From NCBI GenBank assembly GCA_043736155.1, contig JAYTDA010000241.1, forward strand, positions 1-33,379: a stretch of DNA of 33,379 bases, in the 5' to 3' direction. The notes beneath the pieces were generated by a model. The model saw only the letters and a program-made list of their open reading frames with translations. It was not told the origin of the DNA and did not search any database. This document shows, piece after piece, positions 23,825 to 31,244 of this stretch. Position 1 is the stretch's first letter. Each line of letters starts with the position of its first letter. The position numbers were made by a program, and so were the translations under genes. Origin of the DNA: JANNRR01 sp043736155 (GTDB taxonomy: Bacteria > Pseudomonadota > Alphaproteobacteria > Rhodobacterales > Rhodobacteraceae).

Positions 23825-24213
23825 TGGCAATGGCCGACCTGTCGGATCGGCAACCCACCTGGGACATGGTGCGGATGACTGAGGTGCTGTCGCGCCTGTC
23901 GGCACGACTGGACACCACCGCCCTGATGATTGCCAAGGTCGAGGCGTCGCTGGGTATCCTGATCCTGGATGCCAGGGGGCTGTCACCGGACCTGATCAAG
24001 GACCTGCAGGACATTGATCTGGCGCGGCAAAGCATCTGCGATGTCGGCCGGATCCTGCGGCTGTTGTCCGGCCTGCACAACAGTACCAGCGTCAGCAGCG
24101 CCGCGATGGCGTCGGTGATCCATCTGCGCGACATAGCCGAACAGGTGCTGTGCATTGGTGCGGGTCCGGCCCGCAGCTCAGACCCCGAACCGGATTCGGT
24201 TTCCTGGTTCTGA
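23824..24213 (+). CDS. Unknown protein closing the che operon, possible CheZ-like phosphatase
   Basis: The 129-residue product is mostly alpha-helical by pattern and has no membrane segment. Two long amphipathic helices can be read (about 14-48 and 55-83). The second carries D65-L-A-R-Q69, a D-x-x-x-Q motif like the catalytic motif of CheZ (D-L-T-G-Q in E. coli), preceded by L-Q-D. The last residues, D-S-V-S-W-F, resemble the CheY-binding C-terminus of E. coli CheZ (D-S-L-G-F). It overlaps the second cheY gene as TGATG; starts at 23821 (GTG) and 23830 (ATG) are alternatives. From memory, Sinorhizobium meliloti CheT is a remote CheZ-type protein in a similar position. Expected role: dephosphorylating CheY-P. 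The function is inferred, and it could simply be an unknown regulator. Confidence 0.65.
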   Translation: MAMADLSDRQPTWDMVRMTEVLSRLSARLDTTALMIAKVEASLGILILDARGLSPDLIKDLQDIDLARQSICDVGRILRLLSGLHNSTSVSSAAMASVIHLRDIAEQVLCIGAGPARSSDPEPDSVSWF

Positions 24214-24215
24214 CC

Positions 24216-24230
24216 CCAATGTGGCATTGG
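24216..24230 (+). terminator. Short hairpin after the che operon
   Basis: CCAATG (24216-24221) and CATTGG (24225-24230) form a 6-bp stem with a 3-nt loop, starting 3 bp after the last stop codon. There is no U-tract, so it is at best a weak or Rho-assisted terminator. The following 120 bp hold no supported gene. Confidence 0.3.
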
Positions 24231-24357
24231 CCATGACCCCGTAGCGCCGGTCCAGACCGCAAATCCTGAAACCAGCCCGGCCCCAATCGCTGCACCGTGA
24301 ACAATCCGGACCCAGGTAACCCTTTGTTTCCGGTCAACCAGTGGCTTTGCCTTTCTG

Positions 24358-24385
24358 TTGCCATATTGTATCCTTAACATAGTAT
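24358..24385 (+). promoter_or_regulatory. Possible sigma-70 promoter of the 62-aa gene
   Basis: TTGCCA (24358-24363) and TAGTAT (24380-24385) are separated by 16 nt in the most AT-rich stretch of this region, 66 bp upstream of the small gene's ATG. Five of six and four of six bases fit the consensus. CATAGTATG at 24378-24386 is also an odd palindrome. Confidence 0.4.
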
Positions 24386-24451
24386 GAATAAAGCAAGCGT
24401 GGCCGCAGGTGCGGCGAACAGTGTGGGTGGTTGTCACCCGGGAGTTGCGAA

Positions 24452-24640
24452 ATGGCGCAAGCCAAAGTTGATGAGTCTGCCAGCATTCAAACCGGAAATT
24501 CAGGAAATCCCCGTGCCGCATTGACCGACACATCCGCACCCGGCAACAGCCAGCAGATGGTGCAGGGCGCAAAACCCGAGCCGAAGCCGCCGCAGATGGG
24601 CGCTGGCACCAGCTTTTTCACCGACTGGGCCGCGATCTGA
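24452..24640 (+). CDS. Small hypothetical protein, 62 residues
   Basis: I do not recognise this gene. The 62-residue product is hydrophilic and rich in Ala, Gly, Pro, Ser and Gln, so it is probably disordered, and it ends in a short hydrophobic piece, G-T-S-F-F-T-D-W-A-A-I. No signal peptide or helix of membrane length is present. Support for a real gene comes from GGGAG 7 nt before the ATG, a candidate promoter upstream and codon use in line with the neighbours. It lies between the che operon and the TfoX-domain gene, 30 bp before the latter, and could be co-transcribed with it. Confidence 0.5.
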   Translation: MAQAKVDESASIQTGNSGNPRAALTDTSAPGNSQQMVQGAKPEPKPPQMGAGTSFFTDWAAI

Positions 24641-24670
24641 CGGCCAGATATCTGCCACGGTGACCCGGTC

Positions 24671-25072
24671 ATGACCGCACCCGACGATGCCGCCCCGGTT
24701 TCGTCGCTGCGCAACCTTGGCCCTGCGACCGAAGCCGCCTTTGCCAGGGCCGGGATCCATACCGCCGGCCAGCTGCGCTCCCTGGGAGCCGATGCCGCCT
24801 ATCTGAAACTGCTGGAGGCCGGATCGCAGCCCCATTTCATCGGCTATTATGTGCTGGAAATGGCCTTGCAGGACCGCCCGTGGAACGATTGCAAGGGCGC
24901 CGAAAAGCTCGACCTGCGCCGTCGGTTCGATGCGCTGAAGGCGCGCGGGCACGACAAGGGCCGCTCTGAACTGGAAGCGGCCCTCAATCTGCTGGGGGTC
25001 ATTGCGCCGAAAAGCCTGACAAAAGTCCCGGCAAGGAAATCTTACCCAACCAGTTCAAGTCCCGAAAAGTAA
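24671..25072 (+). CDS. TfoX/Sxy C-terminal domain protein
   Basis: This 133-residue protein matches the TfoX C-terminal domain: S-S-L-R-N-L-G-P-A-T-E-A-A-F-A-R-A-G-I-H-T-A-G-Q-L, then L-G-A-D-A-A-Y and a helical G-Y-Y-V-L-E-M-A-L-Q-D-R-P-W segment. The N-terminal TfoX domain of Sxy proteins is absent, so it is a stand-alone C-terminal module of helix-hairpin-helix type. In gammaproteobacteria Sxy/TfoX works with CRP in competence gene control; for stand-alone C domains no clear role is known. Its 3' end overlaps the convergent ndk gene by 31 bp. Residues after about 110 are low in complexity (K-S-Y-P-T-S-S-S-P). Confidence 0.85.
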   Translation: MTAPDDAAPVSSLRNLGPATEAAFARAGIHTAGQLRSLGADAAYLKLLEAGSQPHFIGYYVLEMALQDRPWNDCKGAEKLDLRRRFDALKARGHDKGRSELEAALNLLGVIAPKSLTKVPARKSYPTSSSPEK

Positions 25073-25464
25073 AACGAAATCTCGCGCGCCGCCGACGCCG
25101 CACTGTCCGAGCCATGCACCGAGTTTTCGCCCATCGACAGCGCGAATTCCTTGCGGATCGTGCCATCAGCGGCATTGGCCGGGTTGGTCGCCCCCATCAC
25201 GTCGCGGTTTTTCAGAATGGCGCCTTCGCCTTCCAGCACCTGCACCACCACCGGGGCAGACGCCATGAATTCGCACAACTCGCCGTAAAACCCGCGCGCC
25301 GCATGTTCGGCATAAAAAGCTCCGGCCTGCGCCATCGACAGCTGGATGCGCTTTTGCGCCACGATCCGCAGACCGGCATCCTCGAACTTGGCATTGATCT
25401 TGCCGGTCAGGTTGCGGTTGGTCGCGTCCGGCTTGATGATCGACAGGGTGCGTTCGATGGCCAT
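25042..25464 (-). CDS. ndk: Nucleoside-diphosphate kinase
   Basis: Ndk transfers phosphate from nucleoside triphosphates to diphosphates through a phosphohistidine and keeps NTP pools balanced. The 140-residue length is normal. The start T-L-S-I-I-K-P-D-A gives K11, R-D-V-M-G-A-T-N-P is the nucleotide loop, and H117 sits in N-S-V-H-G-S-D-S, the active site. AGAGGA precedes the ATG at 25464. It is transcribed alone, convergent with the TfoX-domain gene (31-bp 3' overlap) and divergent from the ABC-F gene. Confidence 0.98.
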   Translation of the reverse strand: MAIERTLSIIKPDATNRNLTGKINAKFEDAGLRIVAQKRIQLSMAQAGAFYAEHAARGFYGELCEFMASAPVVVQVLEGEGAILKNRDVMGATNPANAADGTIRKEFALSMGENSVHGSDSAASAAREISFYFSGLELVG

Positions 25465-25521
25465 GATGGTTCCTCTTGTGGGGAGCGGCAGCCCGAAGCA
25501 CCGCCGATTTGCGACCGCCTG

Positions 25522-25552
25522 CTAGCACGCGGACCTGGGCTTGAAAAGTCAA
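25522..25552 (-). promoter_or_regulatory. Possible promoter of ndk
   Basis: On the minus strand TTGACT (25552-25547) is followed after 18-19 nt by GTGCTA/TGCTAG (25528-25522), about 60 bp upstream of the ndk start. The -35 is near consensus; the -10 is poor. Apart from this, the 236-bp ndk/ABC-F divergent spacer shows no gene. Confidence 0.35.
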
Positions 25553-25700
25553 ATAGGCCGGATGCCAGCGACCGCCACAGTTTTGCAAGCAGGCCGAATT
25601 CAGCGGGCCAGCGGAATGTCCCGACAGCGCAACCCGGTAACCGCACCAATAAGCACCCGGGGTCATTGACCTTGCCCCCCCTTTGCGGCAAGGCGTGGCG

Positions 25701-27545
25701 ATGCTCAGCCTGTCAGATATCAGCTATTCCGTCGAAGGCCGCCCTCTGCTCGAAGGCGCCTCTGCCAATATTCCCACCGGCCACAAGGTTGGTCTGGTCG
25801 GGCGCAACGGCACTGGCAAAACCACGCTGTTCCGCCTGATCAAGGGCGAACTGGCGCTGGAAGGCGGGGTGATCGGCCTGCCATCGCGCGCCAAGATCGG
25901 CGGCGTGGCGCAGGAGGTGCCCTCTTCCTCGACCTCGCTGATCGAAACCGTGCTGGAGGCCGATACCGAACGCGCCGCCCTGTTGGCGGAGGCGGAGCGA
26001 GCAACCGATCCGGCCCGGATCGCCGATATCCAGCACCGGCTGTCGGATATCGACGCCTGGTCCGCCGAGGGCCGCGCCTCGTCGATCCTGCGCGGGCTTG
26101 GCTTTGATGCCGAGGCGCAACTCAAGCCCTGTTCCGATTTTTCCGGCGGCTGGCGGATGCGGGTGGCGCTGGCGGGTGTGCTGTTTGCCCAGCCCGACCT
26201 GTTGCTGCTCGATGAGCCGACCAACTATCTCGATCTGGAAGGCGCGCTGTGGCTGGAGGCGTACCTGCAGAAATATCCTCACACCGTCATCATCATCAGC
26301 CATGACCGGGGTCTGCTGAACCGCGCGGTCGGCGGCATCCTGCATCTGGAAGACCGCAAACTGACGTTCTACTCCGGCCCCTATGACCAGTTCGCCCGCC
26401 AGCGCGCCGAACAGCGGGCGCTGCAGGCGTCAGAGGCGCGCAAACAGTCCGACCGCCGCGCCCATCTGCAGGCCTTTGTCGACCGCTTCAAAGCCAAGGC
26501 CAGCAAGGCGAAACAGGCGCAAAGCCGGGTCAAGATGCTGGAAAAGATGACGCCGATCACTGCGCCAGAGGAGGCGCGCAAACAGGTCTTCACCTTTCCG
26601 GAGCCAGAGGAACTGTCGCCACCGATCATCAACATGGAAGAGGTGTCGGTCGGCTACGGTGGCGCGCCGGTCTTGAAACACCTGAATCTCAGGATCGATC
26701 AGGATGACCGGATCGCCCTGCTGGGGCGCAACGGCGAGGGCAAATCGACGCTGTCCAAGCTGTTGGCGGGGAAACTGCCCGCCGTCGGCAAGTTCGTGCG
26801 CTCCCCCAAACTGCGCATCGGCTATTTCGCCCAGCATCAGGTGGATGAGCTCTTTGTCGATGAGACGCCCTTGCAACATCTGATGCGGCAGCGCCCGGCG
26901 GAGGGGCAGCCGAAACTGCGCGCCCGGCTGGCCAGTTTCGGCCTTGGCGCCGATCAGGCCGAAACCGCAGTGGCGCGGCTGTCGGGCGGGCAAAAGGCCC
27001 GGCTGTCGCTGCTGCTGGCCACGCTCGATGCGCCGCACCTGCTGATTCTGGATGAACCGACCAACCACCTCGATATCGAAAGCCGCGAGGCATTGGTCAA
27101 CGCACTGACCGATTATTCCGGCGCCGTGGTGCTGGTCAGCCATGACATGCATCTGCTCAGCCTGGTCGCTGACCGGCTGTGGCTGGTCAAGGGTGGCCGG
27201 GTCCAGCCCTATGACGATGATCTGGAGGCGTACCGCCGCATGCTGCTGGCCGGTGACGAACCGGTGCGCGACAAGCCAAAGGTGGAAAAGCCGCGCAAAG
27301 CGACCCGCGATGAGGTGTTGGTGCTGCGCGGCGAGGTGCGCAAATGCGAGGACCGGCTGGCCAAGCTGAACGACATGCGCGACAAGCTGGCGAAAAAGCT
27401 GGCCGATCCGGCGCTCTATGACCCTGCCATGGGCAATCAGGCCGAAACCTGGCAGAAAAAATATGCCGAGGTGATGGACGGGCTGGACCGCGCCGAGATC
27501 CTGTGGCTGGCGGCGCAGGAAAAGCTGGAACTGGCCGGGGCCTGA
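25701..27545 (+). CDS. ABC-F family ATPase (Uup/YheS-like)
   Basis: ABC-F proteins are soluble twin ATPases that act on ribosomes or translation rather than in transport. This 614-residue one has Walker A G-R-N-G-T-G-K-T-T (34-42), signature F-S-G-G-W-R-M-R-V and Walker B L-L-L-L-D-E-P-T-N-Y-L-D. A charged linker follows (A-F-V-D-R-F-K-A-K-A-S-K-A-K-Q-A-Q-S-R). The second ATPase has G-R-N-G-E-G-K-S-T, L-S-G-G-Q-K-A-R and L-D-E-P-T-N-H-L-D, and a C-terminal coiled coil of ~80 residues ends the protein. No membrane segment is present. AAGG precedes the ATG at 25701; an upstream TTG at 25683 is in frame but less likely. The coiled-coil tail favours the Uup/YheS groups; antibiotic resistance is not indicated. 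Confidence 0.93.
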   Translation: MLSLSDISYSVEGRPLLEGASANIPTGHKVGLVGRNGTGKTTLFRLIKGELALEGGVIGLPSRAKIGGVAQEVPSSSTSLIETVLEADTERAALLAEAERATDPARIADIQHRLSDIDAWSAEGRASSILRGLGFDAEAQLKPCSDFSGGWRMRVALAGVLFAQPDLLLLDEPTNYLDLEGALWLEAYLQKYPHTVIIISHDRGLLNRAVGGILHLEDRKLTFYSGPYDQFARQRAEQRALQASEARKQSDRRAHLQAFVDRFKAKASKAKQAQSRVKMLEKMTPITAPEEARKQVFTFPEPEELSPPIINMEEVSVGYGGAPVLKHLNLRIDQDDRIALLGRNGEGKSTLSKLLAGKLPAVGKFVRSPKLRIGYFAQHQVDELFVDETPLQHLMRQRPAEGQPKLRARLASFGLGADQAETAVARLSGGQKARLSLLLATLDAPHLLILDEPTNHLDIESREALVNALTDYSGAVVLVSHDMHLLSLVADRLWLVKGGRVQPYDDDLEAYRRMLLAGDEPVRDKPKVEKPRKATRDEVLVLRGEVRKCEDRLAKLNDMRDKLAKKLADPALYDPAMGNQAETWQKKYAEVMDGLDRAEILWLAAQEKLELAGA

Positions 27546-27597
27546 ACGGGGTGAAATTGCGCGTGCGCCTGCCTATGTTGGGAACAAAGGGGCCGCG

Positions 27598-28176
27598 ATG
27601 AACAGCGACGATTATGGGCGATTGATCTATCTGGTGATCCTGGCCGTAGCCATCGGCGGCTCGATGCTGCTCAGCTATCGCGGCGCATTGGGGCGGTTGG
27701 CGCAGCAACTGTCGATCTGGGGCCTGATCTTCGTGGGTGTCGCCGCCGGTTACGGTCTGTGGTCCGACATCAGTGCCGGCAGGCCACGCATAGCAGTGCT
27801 GGACGACAGCGGCAGCCTGCAGGTGCCACAGGCCGCCGATGGTCACTATTACCTGACTCTGACAATCAACGGGCAACCGATTGATTTCATGATAGATACC
27901 GGTGCATCCGAAGTGGTTCTGTCACAGGCGGATGCCACTCGGATCGGCATCGATGTTGCCACACTGAACTATTTCGGCGAAGCCTCCACCGCCAACGGCC
28001 CGGTGCGCACGGCGCGCGTGACCCTGCAGGATGTGGCGTTGGCGGGCGCCGACCAGGGCGCGATGCGGGCCTGGGTGAATGAGGGCGAACTGGACATATC
28101 CTTGCTGGGGATGAGCTATCTGCGCCGGTTTTCCAGCATGCAATTCAGCGATGGGATACTGCGATTGACGCGGTGA
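27598..28176 (+). CDS. Membrane-anchored retropepsin-like aspartic protease, TIGR02281 type
   Basis: This 192-residue protein has two N-terminal hydrophobic segments (about 8-26 and 38-55) and then a single clan AA aspartic protease domain. The catalytic motif is I-D-T-G-A-S with D100, and the second conserved stretch is D-I-S-L-L-G-M-S-Y-L. A single catalytic Asp per chain means it must work as a homodimer, as in retropepsins. From memory, this family (TIGR02281) is widespread in alphaproteobacteria, and its substrate is unknown. A GGGG-containing site lies upstream of the ATG. It follows the ABC-F gene by 52 bp on the same strand. Confidence 0.9.
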   Translation: MNSDDYGRLIYLVILAVAIGGSMLLSYRGALGRLAQQLSIWGLIFVGVAAGYGLWSDISAGRPRIAVLDDSGSLQVPQAADGHYYLTLTINGQPIDFMIDTGASEVVLSQADATRIGIDVATLNYFGEASTANGPVRTARVTLQDVALAGADQGAMRAWVNEGELDISLLGMSYLRRFSSMQFSDGILRLTR

Positions 28177-28208
28177 TGCTCCTATCTATCTGATTTTATT
28201 AAACTTTC

Positions 28209-28261
28209 GCATGTTTTTCGCGCAAATACTCCACGGGTGTGTGGGGGTGTGAAACCCCCAC
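28209..28261. repeat. Intergenic element with GC hairpin between convergent genes
   Basis: The sequence contains GCGCAAATACTCC (28220-28232) and then an 8-bp stem, GTGGGGGT (28241-28248) with ACCCCCAC (28254-28261), around a 5-nt loop. It separates the convergent protease and DUF815 genes, and a terminator role is likely. From memory, GCGCAAATACTCC followed by a G-rich hairpin recurs downstream of many Rhodobacterales genes, so this may be one copy of a dispersed element. Confidence 0.5.
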
Positions 28262-28291
28262 CGACCGCATTGAAGCACCCAGCGCCACCCG

Positions 28292-29137
28292 CTACACCCC
28301 AACCCTCACCCCGCGCCGCCCCGCCAGATCGGTGACATATTGCCAGGCCACCCGGCCCGACCGGCTGCCCCGTGTCGCCTGCCATTCAATGGCTTCAGTG
28401 CGCAGGGCGGCATCGTCGATCCCCAGGCCATAGGCATCGCAATAGCCCCGGATCATTGCCAGATAGTCGTCCTGGCTGCAGGGGTGAAACCCCAGCCACA
28501 GGCCGAACCGGTCCGACAGTGACACCTTTTCCTCGACCGCTTCCGATGGGCTGATCGCGCTGGAGCGTTCGTTTTCGATCATGTCGCGCGGCATCAGGTG
28601 GCGGCGGTTCGAGGTGGCATACAGGATCACATTGTCGGGCCGGCCCTCGATGCCGCCATCAAGCACCGCTTTCAGCGATTTGTAATGGGTATCATCATGG
28701 CTGAACGACAGGTCATCGCAATAGATCACGAACCGCGCCGGAGCGACACGCAGCACGGCCAGCAGACGCCCGATCGAGGGCAGGTCTTCGCGCTGGATCT
28801 CCACCAGGACCACCGACAGGCCACGTGCGCGAACCTCGCCATGCACCGCCTTGACAAGGCTGGATTTTCCCATGCCACGCGCACCCCACAACAGGGCATT
28901 GTTGGCAGGCATTCCGGCGGCAAACTGCAAGCTGTTGGCCAACAGGATATCGCGCACCCGGTCCACGGCCAGCAACAGCTTGAGATCCACCCGGTTGACC
29001 CGCACCACCCGCTCCAGCCGGTCCGGTCCGGTGTGCCAGATCAGCGCCTCAGCCGTTGCGAAATCCGGCAGGACGGCGGGCGGCGGGCTGATCCGCTCCA
29101 GCGCCTCGGCGATGCGGCGCAGGGCATCCTCGGTCAT
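28292..29137 (-). CDS. DUF815-family AAA-like ATPase
   Basis: This 281-residue soluble P-loop ATPase belongs to the DUF815 group. Walker A is G-A-R-G-M-G-K-S-S at 85-93, and the Walker B-like strand F-V-I-Y-C-D-D-L-S-F is followed by a sensor region, V-I-L-Y-A-T-S-N-R-R-H-L. The conserved L-S-D-R-F-G-L-W-L-G-F motif of the family is present. Biochemical role is unknown. Its ATG overlaps the tatC stop as ATGA, so it is translated together with TatC; a link to protein export is suggested only by this coupling. The C-terminus ends in R-R-G-V-R-V-G-V. Confidence 0.9.
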   Translation of the reverse strand: MTEDALRRIAEALERISPPPAVLPDFATAEALIWHTGPDRLERVVRVNRVDLKLLLAVDRVRDILLANSLQFAAGMPANNALLWGARGMGKSSLVKAVHGEVRARGLSVVLVEIQREDLPSIGRLLAVLRVAPARFVIYCDDLSFSHDDTHYKSLKAVLDGGIEGRPDNVILYATSNRRHLMPRDMIENERSSAISPSEAVEEKVSLSDRFGLWLGFHPCSQDDYLAMIRGYCDAYGLGIDDAALRTEAIEWQATRGSRSGRVAWQYVTDLAGRRGVRVGV

Positions 29138-30036
29138 GCCGAATTGCCTTTGGCCTCGCCGCCGCCCTTGCTGCCGCCTTTGCCTGCTGTGTCGGTATCG
29201 TCGTCATCCTCGAACCACAGTCCCTGCGCCCGCAGCGCCGCCTCTTTGGTGCGTTCCATCCGGCGCACCAGCAGGATCGAGATCTCGTACAGCGGATAGA
29301 CCGCGGCAAACAGGATCAGCTGGCTCATCATGTCGGGCGGTGTCACCAGTGCGGCCAGCACCACGATGATCAGAATGGCATATCGCCGCCCCGCCACCAG
29401 CGCCGCCGCCGAAATCAGCCCGGCCCGGCCCATCAGCGTCAACAGCACCGGCATCTGAAAGCACAGGCCAAAGGCGATGATGAACTGCATGGTCAGGCTC
29501 AGATATTCGGCGACCGATCCCTGATAGGTCACCCCCGGCGTCCCCGCCACCTGTGTCGCGGCTTCGGTACCGCCACTGGCGGCAGCGCCTTGCTGAAACT
29601 GCAGGAAAAAGATGTAGGCATAGGGAATCACAAGGTAAAACGCCACCGCAGCACCAAAGAAGAACATGATCGGCGAGGCGAGCAAAAATGGCCGAAACGC
29701 GTTCTTTTCGGTTTTGTACAGGCCGGGGGCCACAAACATCCAGACCTGCGCCGCGATATAGGGGAACGCCAGCATAAAGCCCGCCAGCACCGAGATCCGG
29801 ATCGCGGTAAAGAACCCCTCTTGCAGCTTGACCATGATCAGCTGGCATTCCTGCCCATTCTGAATCAACGCCGCACAGATCGGCTGGGTCAGAAAGTCAA
29901 AGATCGGTTGCCACACCAGATAGGCCAGAATCACCGCAATCACGAAAGCGATCAGCGATTTGACGATGCGGTTGCGCAGTTCGATCAGATGTTCGACCAG
30001 CGGGGCGGAACTGTCCTCAATGTCACCTGTGCTCAT
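29134..30036 (-). CDS. tatC: Sec-independent protein translocase subunit TatC
   Basis: TatC is the polytopic core that recognises twin-arginine signal peptides. This 300-residue protein has six hydrophobic segments, the N-terminal L-I-E-L-R-N-R-I-V-K-S motif (family E-L-R-x-R) and the loop P-I-F-D-F-L-T-Q-P. The F-Q-x-P-V-L-L-T-L segment after the fourth helix is also present. The second periplasmic loop is longer than in E. coli TatC (Q-Q-G-A-A-A-S-G-G-T-E-A), and the C-terminal tail is Gly/Lys rich. It overlaps tatB upstream and the DUF815 gene downstream by four bases each. Confidence 0.97.
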   Translation of the reverse strand: MSTGDIEDSSAPLVEHLIELRNRIVKSLIAFVIAVILAYLVWQPIFDFLTQPICAALIQNGQECQLIMVKLQEGFFTAIRISVLAGFMLAFPYIAAQVWMFVAPGLYKTEKNAFRPFLLASPIMFFFGAAVAFYLVIPYAYIFFLQFQQGAAASGGTEAATQVAGTPGVTYQGSVAEYLSLTMQFIIAFGLCFQMPVLLTLMGRAGLISAAALVAGRRYAILIIVVLAALVTPPDMMSQLILFAAVYPLYEISILLVRRMERTKEAALRAQGLWFEDDDDTDTAGKGGSKGGGEAKGNSA

Positions 30037-30857
30037 GCGTCACCTGTGGTGGCCGGAGTTTTCGGGGCCGGAGTTTTCGGGGCCGGAGTTTTCGCAGCCG
30101 GAGTTTTCGCAGCCGGAGTTTTCGGGGCCGGGGCCTTTTGCACCGGGGATTTGCGGGCGGGTTTGGCGGGTGGCGCAGCCGGTGTTTCTGCTGCAGCGGC
30201 AATCGAGCGCGGGCGCGGCTTCGGCTTTTCAACCGCTGCTGCCCCGGGTTGCGCGGTGGCGGCAGCTTTGGTGGCGGCTTTGGCCTTTGCCACGGCACTG
30301 ACCAGCGGCTTTTCCGCCCCGGCCTTTGCGACTTTGGCACCCTTGGCCGTCGTGGCAGCGGGTGTTGCTGCAGCCCCAGCCCGTTCAGCCGCCCGTTCAG
30401 CACCACGTTTTTCGGCAGACTGGATCACGGCGGCGCGTTTTTCCGCCCGTTCAGCGGCCAATGCAGCGGTGTTGGGGCCGATGTCGGCGACGACAGGCGC
30501 ATTGGGCAACACAGCCGCGTCATCACCGGTTACCGCCGCTTCCTTGACCCCTGCCGGTTTGACCGGGGTGGGTCTTTTCAGCGGATCCCATTTTTCAAAC
30601 CGCGCTGCCGCGTTCTGCATGGCATCCATCCCCAGCGACCGCGGCGAAGTCATCGATTTCAGATCCTTGGCGACATCGCCCACACCCGATTCCTTGGCTG
30701 CCGCTTCCATCGCCCGGCTGAATTCGCGCGACATGTTGCGGGCCTTGGCGGTAAAGCGGCCAAGGGTGCGGAACATCACCGGCAATTCCTTGGGGCCGAC
30801 GATGACCAGCGCCACAACGCCAATGACCAGAAATTCCGACCAGCCGATATCAAGCAT
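30033..30857 (-). CDS. tatB: Sec-independent protein translocase subunit TatB
   Basis: TatB pairs with TatC in the receptor complex. The N-terminus M-L-D-I-G-W-S-E-F-L-V-I-G-V-V-A-L-V-I-V-G-P is the short TatB transmembrane helix with its conserved E-F and G-P, followed by an amphipathic helix (P-V-M-F-R-T-L-G-R-F). At 274 residues it is longer than E. coli TatB (171); the extra length is an Ala/Lys/Pro-rich tail that ends in five K-T-P-A-x units encoded by a 15-bp DNA repeat. Gene order tatA-tatB-tatC on the minus strand confirms the call, and its stop overlaps tatC. Confidence 0.95.
   Translation of the reverse strand: MLDIGWSEFLVIGVVALVIVGPKELPVMFRTLGRFTAKARNMSREFSRAMEAAAKESGVGDVAKDLKSMTSPRSLGMDAMQNAAARFEKWDPLKRPTPVKPAGVKEAAVTGDDAAVLPNAPVVADIGPNTAALAAERAEKRAAVIQSAEKRGAERAAERAGAAATPAATTAKGAKVAKAGAEKPLVSAVAKAKAATKAAATAQPGAAAVEKPKPRPRSIAAAAETPAAPPAKPARKSPVQKAPAPKTPAAKTPAAKTPAPKTPAPKTPATTGDA
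30052..30126. repeat. Five 15-bp tandem repeats in the 3' end of tatB
   Basis: GCCGGAGTTTTCGGG is repeated at 30052, 30067 and 30112, with variant GCCGGAGTTTTCGCA at 30082 and 30097. The copies are otherwise identical, unlike the GVH repeat, so this array looks recent and may vary in copy number between strains. It codes for K-T-P-A-P and K-T-P-A-A on the minus strand. Confidence 0.95.
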
Positions 30858-30889
30858 GGCACATCCGTTCTGGTCGATGGGTCAAAGGA

Positions 30890-31102
30890 TCAGGCCTGGT
30901 CTTTGGGAGGCGTGGCGGGAATTTCCTTGGCGGCGGCCTCGTCGTGGTCAAGCTCTTGGCTGCCATCCTTGATGCCCTTTTTAAACGAACTGATGCCCTT
31001 GCCGACTTCGCCCATCAAGGACGACACCTTGCCACGGCCAAACAGTACCAGCACCACCACAGCGATCAGAATCAGACCAATCGGTCCCGGAGCGTGAAAC
31101 AT
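30890..31102 (-). CDS. tatA: Sec-independent protein translocase subunit TatA
   Basis: TatA multimerises to form the Tat pore. The 70-residue protein has one N-terminal helix (I-G-L-I-L-I-A-V-V-V-L-V-L-F-G-R-G-K) with the family F-G hinge, an amphipathic helix (S-S-L-M-G-E-V-G-K-G-I-S-S-F-K-K-G) and an acidic tail. AGAGGAGA precedes the ATG at 31102. It is first in the tatABC-DUF815 operon, with 32 bp to tatB. No clear promoter was seen in the 142-bp spacer upstream. Confidence 0.96.
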   Translation of the reverse strand: MFHAPGPIGLILIAVVVLVLFGRGKVSSLMGEVGKGISSFKKGIKDGSQELDHDEAAAKEIPATPPKDQA

Positions 31103-31244
31103 CGCATTCTCCTCTTGCGCACCCCATGCGCCTAACGTTCAGGATAGTCATTTATGGACTTGGGGCGGGGGATTAAAGCCCAAACTCACCCGATCACGCG
31201 AATCTTTGCCCGCCGCGACATCTCACCGGGGGCGGAATGCAGCG

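Noticed and set aside
24092..24364. 90-codon minus-strand open frame downstream of the che operon
   Set aside because: Half of it is antisense to the last che gene, and it has no ribosome site or domain features.
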